Positions 54,387 to 64,000 of a stretch of 64,000 bases of DNA are shown piece after piece. The notes under the pieces are model-generated. The model saw nothing but the letters and a program-made list of their open reading frames with translations. It was not told the DNA's origin and made no database searches. The DNA lies in NCBI RefSeq assembly GCF_023051145.1, contig NZ_JALKFS010000005.1, forward strand, positions 4,729,733-4,793,732, written 5' to 3'. The first letter of the stretch is position 1. Each line of letters starts with the position of its first letter. The stretch comes from Williamsia sp. DF01-3 (GTDB lineage: Bacteria; Actinomycetota; Actinomycetes; Mycobacteriales; Mycobacteriaceae). The position numbers and the translations under genes were made by a program.

Positions 54387-55565
54387 TCAGCTACGACGGC
54401 GGCGGCGTCCACCGGCAGGTGCCGATGATTCGAATCGGGTGAGCAACTCCGAGACCGAGCGTCCGGACGCATGTGCGCCCGGATGGTCCGCAGCTTGCTC
54501 GTCGTCATCGGCCAGCAACGCGTTGGGGATGCCACCCTCCGCGGGTACAGCCACCTCCCACTCGTCGGTGGGGGTTTCGTCCACGAACGGCCCGGGAGCC
54601 GACGACTCGGCCTGCGCCTCGGACGTTCCGTCCGCCTCCTCGGCACGCTTTTCGTGCGCGCCGGCCACCTGCGGCTCAGCGGTACGGGCCACGTCCTCGG
54701 CCGGGACGACCTCCGGTGCTACGTCATCGGCGCGACGCCGGCTACCCGCATGGCGGCCGGACGGTGTCTGCGCATTGGTGGCGTCGCCGGGGTGGTCCGA
54801 TGTCACCGCATCCTGCTCACCGGCGTCGGACGACTCAACGGTGTCGGTCACGTCTGCCGGCGTTTCGGCAGGCTCCACGGGCACCGGATCCTCGTCGGAC
54901 ACCACCGGGATCACCTGGGTGCTCTCGTTCGGGTTGTCGTCGCGCCGGCGATCAGCCGGGGGTGCCGTGGAAGCGAAATCGCGTTCGGCCACGGTTCCGT
55001 CGTCCGGGACCAGTGGCGCCGGCGGGAAATGCTGACCGGCGAAGCCGGCCGGGGCGTACGGATTGCCCGGCCCCTCATGGCGGTTCGCGCGGTTCTCCAG
55101 TTCCGGCAGACGTTCACGGACCAGGGCGACCCGCTCGTCCGGGAGTTCTCCGAGCAGCTGTTCCAGGCTCGACCGCAAGGACTGCAGCTCCGCTTTGAGC
55201 GCGGACAGCTCCTCACCCGACTGTTCGCCGATCTCCTTGCGAACCTGCGTCTCGACGCCCAGTTCGTACTGACGGCGAGCGGAGATCTCACGCTCGAGCT
55301 GCAATTCGTAGACCAGTCGGAGGTCGCGGGCCTTGGCGTCCGCGGAATCGGCCTGCCGGCGATACTTCGTCACCAGGATGGCGCCGATGACAGCGGCCCA
55401 CAACGCGGTGATGACGGCCAGCGAGGCGGCGATGCTCATCTCCGAGGTGAAGATCATGAAGATGCTGGAGCCCAGCGCAAACAACAGCAGCACACCGAGC
55501 AACCACTGACCAGGACCACGGCGGGCTCTTCTGGCATCAGCCGATCGGCCGGCAGGGGTGGTCAT
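54387..55565 (-). CDS. Membrane-anchored coiled-coil protein (DUF6779-like, Rv3604c position)
   Basis: A 392-residue protein. Two hydrophobic helices lie at about residues 20-65 (WLLGVLLLFALGSSIFMIF and AASLAVITALWAAVIGAILV), then a coiled coil of about 80 residues (DLRLVYELQLEREISARRQY, then GEELSALKAELQSLRSSLEQ), then about 200 residues of low-complexity Pro/Ala/Asp/Glu and finally a basic tail (GGRRRRRS). It matches the position and build of Rv3604c. No enzymatic motif is visible; a cell-envelope or division-linked scaffold is conceivable but unproven. The ATG at 55565 has no strong ribosome site. Confidence 0.75.
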   Translation of the reverse strand: MTTPAGRSADARRARRGPGQWLLGVLLLFALGSSIFMIFTSEMSIAASLAVITALWAAVIGAILVTKYRRQADSADAKARDLRLVYELQLEREISARRQYELGVETQVRKEIGEQSGEELSALKAELQSLRSSLEQLLGELPDERVALVRERLPELENRANRHEGPGNPYAPAGFAGQHFPPAPLVPDDGTVAERDFASTAPPADRRRDDNPNESTQVIPVVSDEDPVPVEPAETPADVTDTVESSDAGEQDAVTSDHPGDATNAQTPSGRHAGSRRRADDVAPEVVPAEDVARTAEPQVAGAHEKRAEEADGTSEAQAESSAPGPFVDETPTDEWEVAVPAEGGIPNALLADDDEQAADHPGAHASGRSVSELLTRFESSAPAGGRRRRRS

Positions 55566-55678
55566 GGTGGCAAACTTACCTGCCCGACTGTGTCGCGTTT
55601 GCCATCTGGTGCGGCAAGTCCAGTTATCGATGGTGTTTGTCGAGAGATCCGCACATCTCGCGTGAGATGCCGCGGCTC

Positions 55679-56185
55679 TCAGGTGGCCAGGTCGTCCGAG
55701 GGATCGTCCGGCGTGCGGCAGCAGTATTCGAGCCACAGTGCCGCACCGACAAGCAGCACGCCACCGATCAGGCCGACGATCGTGCCCGGGCGATCATGAT
55801 CGGCCGCCGCGAGATCGTCTTGCCGGGTGAGCAGATACGCCAGCGTTCCGGTCCACACGCCGATGGCGAGAGCACCGAGGATGGCCGACGCCTTGGCCAG
55901 CGCGAGCACGCGCGCCGCCGTGATCGGATGCAATTGGCCGCTGTGCGAGCCGATTTCCCGGTCGTTCACCCGGGCACGCACCACAAACGCGATCACAACT
56001 TCAAGTGCGGCAAGCACATACAGCACGATGCCGGCCAACAGGGGCAGCGGCGGCAGCGATCCGTAGCTGACCCGGACCACCAGGAACACCACAACCGCCA
56101 CCACAACCGCGAGCATGGCGAGATCCCGGATACGGGTCGGGCCCATTGCGTTGTCGCTGCCGGGATCGGACTTGCGGCTCGTCAC
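55679..56185 (-). CDS. DUF3180 membrane protein (Rv3605c position)
   Basis: A 168-residue protein with four hydrophobic helices: [55 protein letters not shown] and [19 protein letters not shown]. This is the DUF3180 arrangement and the gene order (folK, then DUF3180) is conserved in mycobacteria. Function unknown. The GTG start overlaps the folK stop by four bases. Its C-terminus is short and acidic (DDPSDDLAT). Confidence 0.85.
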   Translation of the reverse strand: MTSRKSDPGSDNAMGPTRIRDLAMLAVVVAVVVFLVVRVSYGSLPPLPLLAGIVLYVLAALEVVIAFVVRARVNDREIGSHSGQLHPITAARVLALAKASAILGALAIGVWTGTLAYLLTRQDDLAAADHDRPGTIVGLIGGVLLVGAALWLEYCCRTPDDPSDDLAT

Positions 56186-56724
56186 GTTTGTTTCCCTGCG
56201 TCGGTACCGGCGGTGGTCAGCGTGTGTTCGGTGAGTCGAACCCCGTCGCGGTCGGCCGGCGTCAATGCAGCCAGCAGATCCGCCACCGGAACGTCGGAAC
56301 CGCGATGACGGAGCACCGCTCCGGGATCGGCGTCCAGCCAGGGAATCAGGACAAATGCCCGCTCAGCGGCACGCGGGTGGGGCAAGGTCAGCACCGGATC
56401 CGTCGACTCGACAACTGCCCCGTCGTCCCACACCGAGATCACGTCGACGTCGAGAGTTCGTGGCCCCCACCTCTGGTCGCGAACCCGCCTCGCCTCGTTC
56501 TCCAGATGCTGACCCACGTCCAGCCAATCGCGTGGGGTCCGGGCGTCGTCTTCGACCAGTAGGGTCGCGTTCAGGAAATCCTGCTGCTCCACCCCACCCC
56601 ACGGTTCGGTGGCGTAGACCCGCGAGGCCGCCACCACCCGGTCACCGAGACCGTCGCAGACCGACTGCAGATGGGCCAGCCGGTCCCCGATGTTGGATCC
56701 TATCGAGAGCACCGCACCGCTCAC
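56182..56724 (-). CDS. folK: FolK, 6-hydroxymethyl-7,8-dihydropterin pyrophosphokinase
   Basis: A 180-residue HPPK. The N-terminal [15 protein letters not shown], the [16 protein letters not shown] block and the [18 protein letters not shown] signature (about residue 79-96) are diagnostic; [15 protein letters not shown] follows. It transfers pyrophosphate from ATP to the pterin in folate synthesis. The GTG start overlaps the folB stop by four bases, so folB and folK are coupled. Confidence 0.95.
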   Translation of the reverse strand: MSGAVLSIGSNIGDRLAHLQSVCDGLGDRVVAASRVYATEPWGGVEQQDFLNATLLVEDDARTPRDWLDVGQHLENEARRVRDQRWGPRTLDVDVISVWDDGAVVESTDPVLTLPHPRAAERAFVLIPWLDADPGAVLRHRGSDVPVADLLAALTPADRDGVRLTEHTLTTAGTDAGKQT

Positions 56725-57094
56725 TGCATCCCCTTGCGGGATCGGCGTGCGACGACGGCCACGTCGTCGAACGTGAGATCGATTGGCGCAGAGGGCTTGT
56801 GCACTGTCACCTCACATGCCAGGACGGCGTCGAGATCGAGCAAGATCTTGTCGGCTATCTCGGCCGACACCGTCTCGATGAGGTTGCGCGGTGTACCGGC
56901 GATGATGTCGTGGGCGGTGTGCGCCAGCCCCCGTAGTCGATGGTGTCGGCGAGGTCGTCCGTCGCCGCGGCCACCCGCAGGTCGGCCCACAGGATGATGT
57001 CGACGATGAAGTCCTGGCCGTCCTGCCGCTCGTGGTCGAACACCCCGTGATTGCCCCGAACCTTCAGTCCGCGCAACTCGATTCGATCAGCCAT
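56721..57094 (-). CDS. folB: FolB, dihydroneopterin aldolase, apparent frameshift
   Basis: A dihydroneopterin aldolase of about 124 residues after correction (M. tuberculosis FolB is 133). The start [20 protein letters not shown] and [10 protein letters not shown] are typical; the frame then breaks at five C (56928-56932), and [19 protein letters not shown] with the C-terminal [10 protein letters not shown] continues in another frame to TGA at 56721. One added base repairs it. It forms hydroxymethyl-dihydropterin for FolK. Its ATG overlaps the folP stop by 8 bases. Confidence 0.9.
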
Positions 57095-57989
57095 CGTGCC
57101 CTTTCGCTACAGCGCCTCCAGCGGAGAACGTGGTCGGACCGGTGTCGGCGCCGCGCGGCCCGCCCGCCTGCCAGGCGTCGGCGACCAGCACCGCATCGCG
57201 GCTGGCGCGCACATCGTGTACCCGAACACCCCACGCACCTCCCGCGGCGGCGAGTGCGGTCAGTGCGGCGGTGGCGATCTCGCGGCCATCCGGCGGTCGT
57301 GGGTTTCCGTCCCGATCGGCGAGCAGGGTACCGAGGAAACGCTTGCGTGACGCCCCGATCAGTACGGGAAACCCGAGCCCCACCAAGGTCGGCAGTGCGT
57401 GCAGCAGGGCCCAATTGTGCTCGGCTGTCTTCGCGAATCCGAGACCAGGATCGAGGATCAACGCACTGGGATCAACACCGGCAGACGTGGCTGCATCGAC
57501 CTGCGCCAGCAGTTCACCGCTGACCTCGGCCACCACGTCGCGGTACACCCCGGGTTCGCCGGTCCGATGAACAAACGACGGGTCGGAAGGGCGCCAGTGC
57601 ATCAGGATCCACGGAACACCTGCCTCGGCGACAACTCCCGCCATGTCCGGATCGGCGCGTCCCCCGGACACATCGTTGACCACCGTTGCGCCCGCAGCGA
57701 TCGCCTTGTCGGCGACTGCGGCGCGCATCGTGTCCACGGAAGTCCGAACACCTTGCGCCGCCAAGCCTTTGATGACGGGTGTGACCCTGGCGATCTCGAG
57801 ACCGGTGTCGACGCGGTGCGCACCGGGTCTGGTGGACTCCCCGCCCACGTCGATGATGTCGGCCCCCTGCGCAGCCAGCGACAACCCATGGGCGATGGCG
57901 GCATCGGTATCGAGGTACCGGCCACCGTCGGAGAAGGAATCGGCCGTCACGTTGACGACGCCCATGATGATGGTGCTCACGCCGTCCAC
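57087..57989 (-). CDS. folP: FolP, dihydropteroate synthase
   Basis: A 300-residue dihydropteroate synthase (FolP1 is about 280). Signatures: [15 protein letters not shown] (about residue 9-23), [11 protein letters not shown] (about 47-57), [27 protein letters not shown] and [10 protein letters not shown] (about 216-225). It couples p-aminobenzoate to the pterin and is the sulfonamide target. The GTG at 57989 is one of two close candidates; the second is three codons on. folE lies 84 bases upstream. Confidence 0.94.
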   Translation of the reverse strand: MDGVSTIIMGVVNVTADSFSDGGRYLDTDAAIAHGLSLAAQGADIIDVGGESTRPGAHRVDTGLEIARVTPVIKGLAAQGVRTSVDTMRAAVADKAIAAGATVVNDVSGGRADPDMAGVVAEAGVPWILMHWRPSDPSFVHRTGEPGVYRDVVAEVSGELLAQVDAATSAGVDPSALILDPGLGFAKTAEHNWALLHALPTLVGLGFPVLIGASRKRFLGTLLADRDGNPRPPDGREIATAALTALAAAGGAWGVRVHDVRASRDAVLVADAWQAGGPRGADTGPTTFSAGGAVAKGHDG

Positions 57990-58073
57990 CCCATCACGAC
58001 GTCCACCACGTCAGGTCGCCGGGGCTTTCGGTGATGCCGGCCCCTCACGATGCTCCTGGTGTGGTCGCGCAGG

Positions 58074-58685
58074 TCAGCGAGAGATGAGGTCGAGGGCTTC
58101 GCCCCGCGAGACCGCGCTGGTCTTGAACTGACCGCGAACCGCAGAGGTGGTGGTGGTGGCGCCCGGCTTGCGGATTCCACGCATCGCCATGCACAGATGC
58201 TCGGCTTCGATCACCACGATGACGCCTCGCGGGTCGAGTTTGCGAACTATCGCATCCGCGATCTGGGTGGTCAACCGTTCCTGGACCTGCGGTCGTTTCG
58301 CGTAGAGGTCGACCAGACGCGCCAACTTGGACAAGCCGGTCACCTGACCGGTGGGACCGGGGATGTAACCGACGTGCGCGACACCGTGGAACGACACCAG
58401 GTGGTGTTCGCAGGTCGAATACATCGGGATGTCTTTGACCAGCACGAGCTCGTCGTGTCCGACGTCGAAGGTGGTGGCCAGCACGTCGTCGGGGTCAACG
58501 TGCAGGCCCCCGAACATCTCGACGTAAGCGCGTGCCACCCGGGCCGGCGTCTCCTTCAGACCGTCGCGGTCCGGGTCCTCGCCGACGGCGATGAGCAGTT
58601 CACGTACGGCACGTTCGGCACGCTCGGCGTCAAAGGGGGCAATCGCACCGTTCTTGGCGGGTGTCCCACTGGTCTCTTGTGTCAT
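58074..58685 (-). CDS. folE: FolE, GTP cyclohydrolase I
   Basis: A 203-residue GTP cyclohydrolase I. Zinc and active-site residues are visible: [19 protein letters not shown] (about residue 89-107) and [16 protein letters not shown] (about 161-176, second Cys). [20 protein letters not shown] is the family's central block. It makes dihydroneopterin triphosphate, the first folate precursor. Its ATG overlaps the ftsH stop by four bases (ATGA). Confidence 0.96.
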   Translation of the reverse strand: MTQETSGTPAKNGAIAPFDAERAERAVRELLIAVGEDPDRDGLKETPARVARAYVEMFGGLHVDPDDVLATTFDVGHDELVLVKDIPMYSTCEHHLVSFHGVAHVGYIPGPTGQVTGLSKLARLVDLYAKRPQVQERLTTQIADAIVRKLDPRGVIVVIEAEHLCMAMRGIRKPGATTTTSAVRGQFKTSAVSRGEALDLISR

Positions 58686-61096
58686 TGTCCATTCTGTCCA
58701 TTCGGGGAATGGCCATTCTGGCCGTGACCGTCGTTCCCGCCGTCACCCTGGTTGTTCCCGTTGTGCCCGCCATGGCCGTTATGACTATTCGGTGGCCGGC
58801 CATACGAACCGGGCTGGCCGTAGGGGTTACCCGGCTGGCCGTACGAATTGCCTGGTTGCCCGTATGGGTTGCCTGCCGGATAGGAGCCGTTGTGGCCCGG
58901 TGCACCGCTCTGGCCCGTGCCACCGTTCTGGCCCTGTCCGCCGTTCGGCCCACCGTTGGGGGGCCAGCCCGGAGCCGACCAACCTGCGGGGGCACCGTAG
59001 TCGGGACGGGTGCCTCCTGGAACAGCACCTGCCTGCCCACCTTGCTGCGGGTACGGGTTGCCTGGGGACTGCGGCGGATACTGCTGCTGCGGGAGCTCAC
59101 CCGGACCGGGCTGCATGTGCGACGGTCCGACCTTCGCCAGTTCCGGCGACTTCGGGGGTTCGGGCGGCCAAGGCTCGCCGCGCTCCTTGGCGAGTTCACC
59201 CGGCGTCTTCACCGGCGGCTTGTCGCTCGGGGTGCGTTCGCCGAAGTCGTTGAAGGTGGTGATGCGCGGGCGCTTGACCACCTTGTCAAAGATCTTCTCG
59301 AGGTCTTTGCGGGTCAGGGTCTCGCGTTCGAGGAGTTGCGTGGCGAGCTCGTCGAGGGTGTCGCGGTACTCGGTGAGGATGGCCCACGCCTCGGTGTGAG
59401 CGGCCTCGATGAGGCGTCGCACCTCGTCGTCGATCTCACTGGCGACCTCGGGTGAGTAGTCGGCGTGCGAACCCATCGAGCGGCCGAGGAACGGGTCACC
59501 CTGCTCCTGCCCGTAACGCACGGCTCCGAGCCTGGCGCTCATGCCGTACTCCGTGACCATGGCGCGAGCGATCTTGGTGGCCTGGTCGATGTCGGAGGAC
59601 GCGCCGGTGGTCGGCTCGTGGAACACCAGCTCTTCGGCAGCACGACCACCCATTGCCATCACCAGACGGGCGATCATCTCCGAACGGGTCATCAGGTCTT
59701 TGTCCTGCTCGGGCACGGCAAGGGCGTGGCCGCCCGTGCGTCCGCGGGCCAGGATGGTGACCTTGTAGATCGGGTCGAGATCGGGCATCGCCCACGCGGC
59801 CAGTGTGTGCCCGCCCTCGTGGTAGGCCACGATCTTCTTCTCGTGCTCACTGATGATGCGGCTCTTGCGGCGCGGACCACCCACCACACGGTCGACGGAC
59901 TCTTCGAGCAGTTCGGCAGTGATGGTGATGCGGTTCTCGCGGGCGGCCAGCAGTGCGGCCTCGTTGATGACGTTCGCCAGATCGGCACCCGACATACCCG
60001 GGGTGCGCTTGGCCAGACCGTCGAGGTCCGCGTCGGCGTCGATCGGCTTGCCCTGTGCGTGGACGTTGAGGATCGCCTTGCGGCCCGCCATGTCGGGGTT
60101 ACCGACGGGGATCTGCCGGTCGAAGCGTCCTGGACGCAGAAGTGCCGGGTCGAGGATGTCGGGGCGGTTGGTGGCCGCGATCAGGATGACGCCGGAACGC
60201 TCACCGAATCCGTCCATCTCGACGAGCAACTGGTTGAGGGTCTGCTCGCGCTCGTCGTGTCCACCGCCCAGGCCGGCACCGCGCTGGCGTCCGACGGCGT
60301 CGATCTCATCGACGAAGATGATGCAGGGGCTGTTGTTCTTGGCCTGCTCGAACATGTCGCGCACACGTGAGGCACCGACACCAACAAACATTTCGACGAA
60401 GTCCGAGCCGGAGATGGTGAAGAACGGCACACCGGCCTCACCTGCGACCGCGCGGGCGAGAAGCGTCTTACCGGTTCCGGGAGGACCGAAGAGCAACACG
60501 CCCTTGGGGATCTTGGCTCCCAGAGCCTGGTAGCGGGCCGGGTTCTGCAGGAAGTCCTTGATTTCGAAGAGCTCTTCGACCGCCTCGTCCGCACCTGCCA
60601 CATCGGCGAACGTGGTGGTCGGCATGTCTTTGTTCAGCTGTTTGGCCTTGGACTTGCCGAAGCCCATCACGCCGCCCTTGCCGCCACCCTGCATCCGGTT
60701 CATCACAAAGAAGAACAGGCCGAACAGAAGGACGAGCGGAAGGATGAAGATCAGCATCTGCATCAGGAACGACTCTTGGTTGACGTTCGTCTGATACTTC
60801 GCACCCGAGGCGTCGACGCGGTCGAAGACCTCTTCGGTGGTGCGGGCGGGGTACTTGGCGGAGATCTTCTTGTCGCCGCCGGCCTGCGCCGGGTCCTTGA
60901 GCGTCATCCGTAGCGTCTGCTCGCGGTCGTCCATCTGCACCTCGGACACGTTCTTCGTGTTGAGCTGCGTCATCGCCACAGAGGTATCGACACTCTTGTA
61001 GTCACGATTGTTGTCGCGGAGCACGGTCCAGCCCCAGATGGCCAGCACGATGATGGCCACGATCGCCAGGTTGCGAAAGACAGTCTTGCGGTTCAT
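58682..61096 (-). CDS. ftsH: FtsH, membrane-bound AAA+ zinc metalloprotease
   Basis: An 804-residue FtsH. Two membrane helices (about 8-26 and 112-133) bracket an outer domain. Walker A GPPGTGKT is at 204-211, Walker [12 protein letters not shown] at 259-269, the second region of homology near 310-325 ([19 protein letters not shown]) and the zinc site HEGGH at 426-430. FtsH degrades misfolded and regulatory membrane proteins. The C-terminal tail beyond about 625 is Pro/Gly/Gln/Asn-rich with short repeats of the form GNPYGQPG, a disordered extension typical of this order but long here. The gene starts right beside the 72-bp repeat region, which must contain its promoter. Confidence 0.96.
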   Translation of the reverse strand: MNRKTVFRNLAIVAIIVLAIWGWTVLRDNNRDYKSVDTSVAMTQLNTKNVSEVQMDDREQTLRMTLKDPAQAGGDKKISAKYPARTTEEVFDRVDASGAKYQTNVNQESFLMQMLIFILPLVLLFGLFFFVMNRMQGGGKGGVMGFGKSKAKQLNKDMPTTTFADVAGADEAVEELFEIKDFLQNPARYQALGAKIPKGVLLFGPPGTGKTLLARAVAGEAGVPFFTISGSDFVEMFVGVGASRVRDMFEQAKNNSPCIIFVDEIDAVGRQRGAGLGGGHDEREQTLNQLLVEMDGFGERSGVILIAATNRPDILDPALLRPGRFDRQIPVGNPDMAGRKAILNVHAQGKPIDADADLDGLAKRTPGMSGADLANVINEAALLAARENRITITAELLEESVDRVVGGPRRKSRIISEHEKKIVAYHEGGHTLAAWAMPDLDPIYKVTILARGRTGGHALAVPEQDKDLMTRSEMIARLVMAMGGRAAEELVFHEPTTGASSDIDQATKIARAMVTEYGMSARLGAVRYGQEQGDPFLGRSMGSHADYSPEVASEIDDEVRRLIEAAHTEAWAILTEYRDTLDELATQLLERETLTRKDLEKIFDKVVKRPRITTFNDFGERTPSDKPPVKTPGELAKERGEPWPPEPPKSPELAKVGPSHMQPGPGELPQQQYPPQSPGNPYPQQGGQAGAVPGGTRPDYGAPAGWSAPGWPPNGGPNGGQGQNGGTGQSGAPGHNGSYPAGNPYGQPGNSYGQPGNPYGQPGSYGRPPNSHNGHGGHNGNNQGDGGNDGHGQNGHSPNGQNGQ

Positions 61097-61287
61097 TGAG
61101 GTGTGTCAGCCGACCCCGACGGCCACTATCGGCCCTCTGTGATTTCGGCGCGTCCTTCCAGTCGGGATGTCTGAATCATCAGGCTACCCGTCAACGATTC
61201 ATCGTGGTCGCGCGTTCCCCGTCGGCGAAAACGGACGCGGGTCTGCCGAGGGTGGGGGCGGAGGCGCGGGCGCGGGCCGGTTATGGC
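61097..61287. other. ftsH upstream region, no gene
   Basis: The 191 bases between the ftsH start and the first 72-bp repeat unit should contain the ftsH promoter; I see no convincing -10/-35 pair. The last 34 bases (GGGCGGAGG-, then GCGGGCGCGGGCCGG) form a GC-rich header that recurs inside the array at 61616-61646. Confidence 0.5.
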
Positions 61288-61953
61288 GCTCGCAAAACCT
61301 GGCGACGCTCGGTCTGCGGGCATCGCACACGCGAGTTTTGCGCGCTGGGCTTCGGCGCCGCTCACAAAACTTGGGGAAGCGCGGTCTACAGACCGCGCAA
61401 ACGCGAGTTTTGCGCGCTGAACGGGGGCCACGCTCGCGACACTTGGAAAAGCTCGGACTACAGACAGCGCAACGACGAGTTTCCCGCACTAGACGTCAGC
61501 GACGCTCACAAAACTTGGGGAAGCTCGGCCTGCGAAGCTCGCGAAGGCGGCTTTTGCGCGCTGGACGTCGGCTGCGCGCAAAACCCGGCCACGCTCGGGA
61601 CTACAGACCGAAAGTGGGCGGAGGTGCGGGCGCGGGCCGGTTATGCGCTCGCAAAACTTGGGGAAGCGCGGTCTGCCGGGCTCGCAAAGGCGAGTTTCGC
61701 GCGCTCGCTGGTCGCGACGCTCGCAAAACCTGGCGACGCTCGGTCTGCGGGCATCGCAAACGCGGGTTTCGCGCGCTCGCTGGTCGCGACGCTCGTGAAA
61801 CTTGGGGAAGCGCGGTCTGCGGAGCTCGCGAAGGCCGGTTTTGCGCGCTGGGCTTCGGCGCCGCTCACGAAACTTGGGGAAGCTCGGACTACGGACAGCG
61901 CAACGACGAGTTTCGTGCGCTGGACGTCGGTGACGCTCGCAAAGTGTCTAGCC
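61288..61953. repeat. Array of nine 72-bp tandem repeats
   Basis: Units start at 61288, 61360, 61432, 61504, 61576 (71 bp), 61647, 61719, 61791 and 61863, with a truncated tenth at 61935. Typical unit: GCTCGCAAAACTTGGGGAAG, then CGCGGTCTGCGG, CATCGCAAACGCGAG, TTTTGCGCGCTGG and CTTCGGCGCC. The motifs CGCAAAAC and GTTTTGCG are complementary, so each unit, or each unit junction, could fold back. The period is a multiple of three and most frames on both strands stay open, giving 24-residue repeats such as KTWGSAV-REFCAL (plus) or ADRASPSFAS (minus). No codon or start evidence supports a real gene. It fills the gap between ftsH and the amidase. Confidence 0.9.
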
Positions 61954-61955
61954 GG

Positions 61956-63317
61956 TCAATATCCGGGAGCTACTCGTTGCCAGGGGCGGGCGGCCTCGAT
62001 CTGGGCGGCTAGCTTGAGCAGCGTTGCCTCGGATCCCGGGCGGCCGGCGAAATGGACGGCCACCGGGGTCTTGGACACCGGGTGCACCCCGAACGGCACC
62101 GACATCGCGGGCCATCCGAGGAGATTGAACAGTCCCTGGAACGGCGCGTAGTTGATGTTCGCCCACATGTTGGCCGCCCAGCTCTTGCTGCTCCACGCCT
62201 TCGCCTCGAGGGGTGGGGCTGCGAGGGCGGGGGTCATCAAGACATCGGCCTGGTTGCGGTCGAGGTAAGCGAGCACCTTCTGCTCGATGGTGCTGGCCTG
62301 GACGTCGTGTACCAGATCAAAGCGTTGCACCGCCCTGCCGAGCGACGTGTGAATCTTGCTGCGCGACTGCAACTTCGACAGATCGCCGCCCGCCTTGGCG
62401 AAGTCGTCCGCGTCGGCGGCAGCCCCTGCCAGCCATCGCAGCAGCAGAGGAGCCGGATTGTTCGGGTACGGGAGCTTGGACTGCGGCACCTTGTGGCCGT
62501 GATCGGCGAGCAATCCGCTGCAACTGGACACCGCCTGCGCAAAATGTTTGTCCGTCCGACCCACGGCCAGCGGAAAGTTCTGCGCCACAACGATTCTGAG
62601 CTTCCCAGGGTCGGTGCCCGTCCCGGCGGCGGCAAGGGCCATGTCGTCGGCCATCACGCCCAGCATCAGTGCGCCGTCGGCAACCGTGGTGGCAAGCGGC
62701 CCGTTCTCGCTCATCTTGAACCAGCCGTTGCCGCCGAACTCGCTGGGAACCACTCCGAGGCCGGGCTTGAAACCGAACAATCCGCAATCGGCGGCAGGGA
62801 TGCGGATCGAGCCGAGGCCGTCGTTCCCGTGCGCCAACTCGACCTGCCCACTGGCCACCGCCGCAGCCGCTCCACCGGACGAGCCGCCTGGGGTTCGCGC
62901 CGGGTTCCACGGGTTGCGTGTCACGGTCTGCTCGTTGTCGGTGGTCCCCCACAGGCACAGCTCGGGTACGGCGGTGAGGCCGATGACCACTGCGCCCGCG
63001 GCTCGAAGCCTGCGGACCACGGTGTGGTCACTGAGCGCAGGTGCTCGACTTGTTGCGGCCGACCCCACGGTCATCGGCTCGCCTGCGACGGACACGTTGT
63101 CCTTGATGGCTACCGGCACGCCGGCCAAGGGCAGCTTGGCCAGATCCGGATGGGCCGTGAGCAGTTCCGCCTCGGCGACGGCCTTGCCGGCACGGACCTT
63201 GACGAATGCGCCGATGGAACCGTCGCGATCAGCTATCCGTGACAGCGCATCCCGGGTCACCTCCACCGGATCGAGGCGACCGGTCCGGACACCTTCTGCA
63301 GTCTGTACCGCACTCAC
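61956..63317 (-). CDS. Amidase-signature family amidohydrolase
   Basis: A 453-residue amidase-signature enzyme. Catalytic triad regions: Lys in GVPVAIKDNVSV (about residue 66-77), cis-Ser in RTPGGSSGGAAAAVASG (about 141-157) and the nucleophile Ser in NDGLGSIRIPAADCGLFGFKP (split around 164-184). It should hydrolyse an amide, substrate unknown; GatA function is unlikely since no gatB/gatC are near. It starts with GTG, 12 bases after hpt, and its 3' end is 2 bases from the repeat array. Confidence 0.92.
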   Translation of the reverse strand: MSAVQTAEGVRTGRLDPVEVTRDALSRIADRDGSIGAFVKVRAGKAVAEAELLTAHPDLAKLPLAGVPVAIKDNVSVAGEPMTVGSAATSRAPALSDHTVVRRLRAAGAVVIGLTAVPELCLWGTTDNEQTVTRNPWNPARTPGGSSGGAAAAVASGQVELAHGNDGLGSIRIPAADCGLFGFKPGLGVVPSEFGGNGWFKMSENGPLATTVADGALMLGVMADDMALAAAGTGTDPGKLRIVVAQNFPLAVGRTDKHFAQAVSSCSGLLADHGHKVPQSKLPYPNNPAPLLLRWLAGAAADADDFAKAGGDLSKLQSRSKIHTSLGRAVQRFDLVHDVQASTIEQKVLAYLDRNQADVLMTPALAAPPLEAKAWSSKSWAANMWANINYAPFQGLFNLLGWPAMSVPFGVHPVSKTPVAVHFAGRPGSEATLLKLAAQIEAARPWQRVAPGY

Positions 63318-63329
63318 CGAAACGGACCT

Positions 63330-63908
63330 CTAATCGGAGTAGACGTTCGGGTTCAGCCGACCCACGTACGGCAGATCCCGGTACCTCTCGGCGTAATCGA
63401 GCCCGTACCCGACCACGAACTCGTTCGGGATGTCGAAGCCGACATCCTCGACGTGCACGTCCACCCGCACGGCGTCGGGTTTACGCAGCAGTGTGCAGAC
63501 CTCCAACGACCTGGGGTGGCGGGTACGCAAGTTCTTCACCAGCCACGAGAGCGTCAGCCCGGAGTCGATGATGTCTTCGACAATGACGACGTCGCGGTCG
63601 TGGATGTCGCGGTCGAGGTCCTTGAGGATGCGCACCACACCCGACGACGACGTCGAGGACCCATAGGAACTCACCGCCATGAACTCGAGCTGCGACGGGA
63701 TCGGCAGCGCCCGCGCGAAGTCGGTCATGAACATCACCGCGCCTTTGAGCACGCCAATGAGGACCAGATCATCAGGAGTGTCCCGGTACCGGTTCGCCAC
63801 CGTCTCGGCGAGCTCGGCGATGCGCCGTTGGATCTGCTCCTCGGTGACCACAACTGCTTCGATGTCGTCGCCATATGGATCGCGCTGTTCGCTCACGGAC
63901 ATCATCAT
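63330..63908 (-). CDS. hpt: Hpt, hypoxanthine-guanine phosphoribosyltransferase
   Basis: A 192-residue type I phosphoribosyltransferase. The PRPP loop is [17 protein letters not shown] (about residue 106-122), with the substrate flap [16 protein letters not shown] and the C-terminal [19 protein letters not shown]. It salvages hypoxanthine and guanine. Three consecutive ATG codons begin the gene; any of them could be the start. In M. tuberculosis tilS lies just upstream and ftsH downstream; the remaining 92 bases of the window hold no recognisable gene end. Confidence 0.95.
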   Translation of the reverse strand: MMMSVSEQRDPYGDDIEAVVVTEEQIQRRIAELAETVANRYRDTPDDLVLIGVLKGAVMFMTDFARALPIPSQLEFMAVSSYGSSTSSSGVVRILKDLDRDIHDRDVVIVEDIIDSGLTLSWLVKNLRTRHPRSLEVCTLLRKPDAVRVDVHVEDVGFDIPNEFVVGYGLDYAERYRDLPYVGRLNPNVYSD

Positions 63909-64000
63909 GCCTCAACGGCCGCAGGCCGGGGCGCGCAGCCGTCGGCTCAATCGCGGGTAGCCCCAATGGATGACAACAATGCGCCGTTTTCGCGCGCTAT

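Noticed and set aside
61288-61953. The 72-bp array as a CRISPR
   Set aside because: Units are contiguous and similar along their full length; there are no unique spacers and no cas genes.
61096-62151. A 351-codon plus-strand frame across the 72-bp array with 24-residue repeats
   Set aside because: It begins on the ftsH start codon, overlaps the amidase 3' end by almost 200 bases and other frames are equally open, so periodicity rather than coding explains it.
63909-64000. 3' end of tilS upstream of hpt
   Set aside because: None of the frames shows a recognisable TilS C-terminus in the 92 bases available.

Overview
The window looks like chromosomal DNA of a high-GC mycolic-acid actinobacterium (order Mycobacteriales). 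The sterol gene set, a DUF222/HNH-type gene and dispersed palindromes make Gordonia or a close relative my best guess; this is inference, since no rRNA or other species marker is present. Gene content and order follow, with gaps, the Mycobacterium tuberculosis stretch Rv3498c to Rv3624c.

Region 1 (1 to about 34.6 kb) is the KstR-type cholesterol side-chain and uptake locus. It holds the start of the mce4 sterol importer operon (yrbE4A, yrbE4B, mce4A, partial mce4B), hsd4A, a CYP-type ferredoxin, the fadE26/fadE27 dehydrogenase pair, the CoA ligases fadD17 and fadD19, echA19, an F420-type oxidoreductase, a DUF35 protein with the Cys-less thiolases ltp4 and ltp3, cyp125, fadA5 and a ddn-like gene. 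Nine matches to the KstR operator (TNNAACNNGTTNNA-like) lie mostly at promoters. Interspersed accessory genes are three TetR regulators, a stand-alone P450 resembling the BM3 heme domain, an AbiEi/DUF559-like protein flanked by two matching palindromes, a TylF-type methyltransferase and two Tat-exported phosphatases.

Region 2 (32.5 to 48.2 kb) is the KstR2-type locus for the last steroid rings (HIP catabolism): two SDRs, echA20, ipdA, ipdB, ipdC, kstR2, fadA6, ipdF, fadE30 and fadD3. Four KstR2-like boxes sit in the three key intergenic regions. A broken DUF222/HNH gene carrying a 91-bp palindromic insert, a DUF389 membrane protein and an aldehyde dehydrogenase are inserted here.

Region 3 (48.4 to 63.9 kb) is housekeeping: lsr2, lysS, coaX, panD, panC, a Rossmann/DUF2520 protein, two membrane proteins, folK, folB, folP, folE, ftsH, an amidase and hpt, nearly all on the minus strand and many overlapping by a few bases. 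Between ftsH and the amidase is an unexplained array of nine 72-bp tandem repeats, the most unusual structure in the window.

At least six conserved genes (mce4A, yrbE4A, fadE30, lysS, coaX, folB) each lack one base, usually in a short G or C run, so the proteins read correctly only after a +1 correction. Several are normally indispensable, so consensus sequencing errors are more likely than true mutations. Compared with M. tuberculosis, two blocks are absent: the genes between ltp3 and cyp125 (kshA, kstD, hsaEFG, ltp2/chsH, chsE1/E2) and those between fadD3 and lsr2 (including kstR, kshB, hsaACDB). They must lie elsewhere if the pathway is complete.
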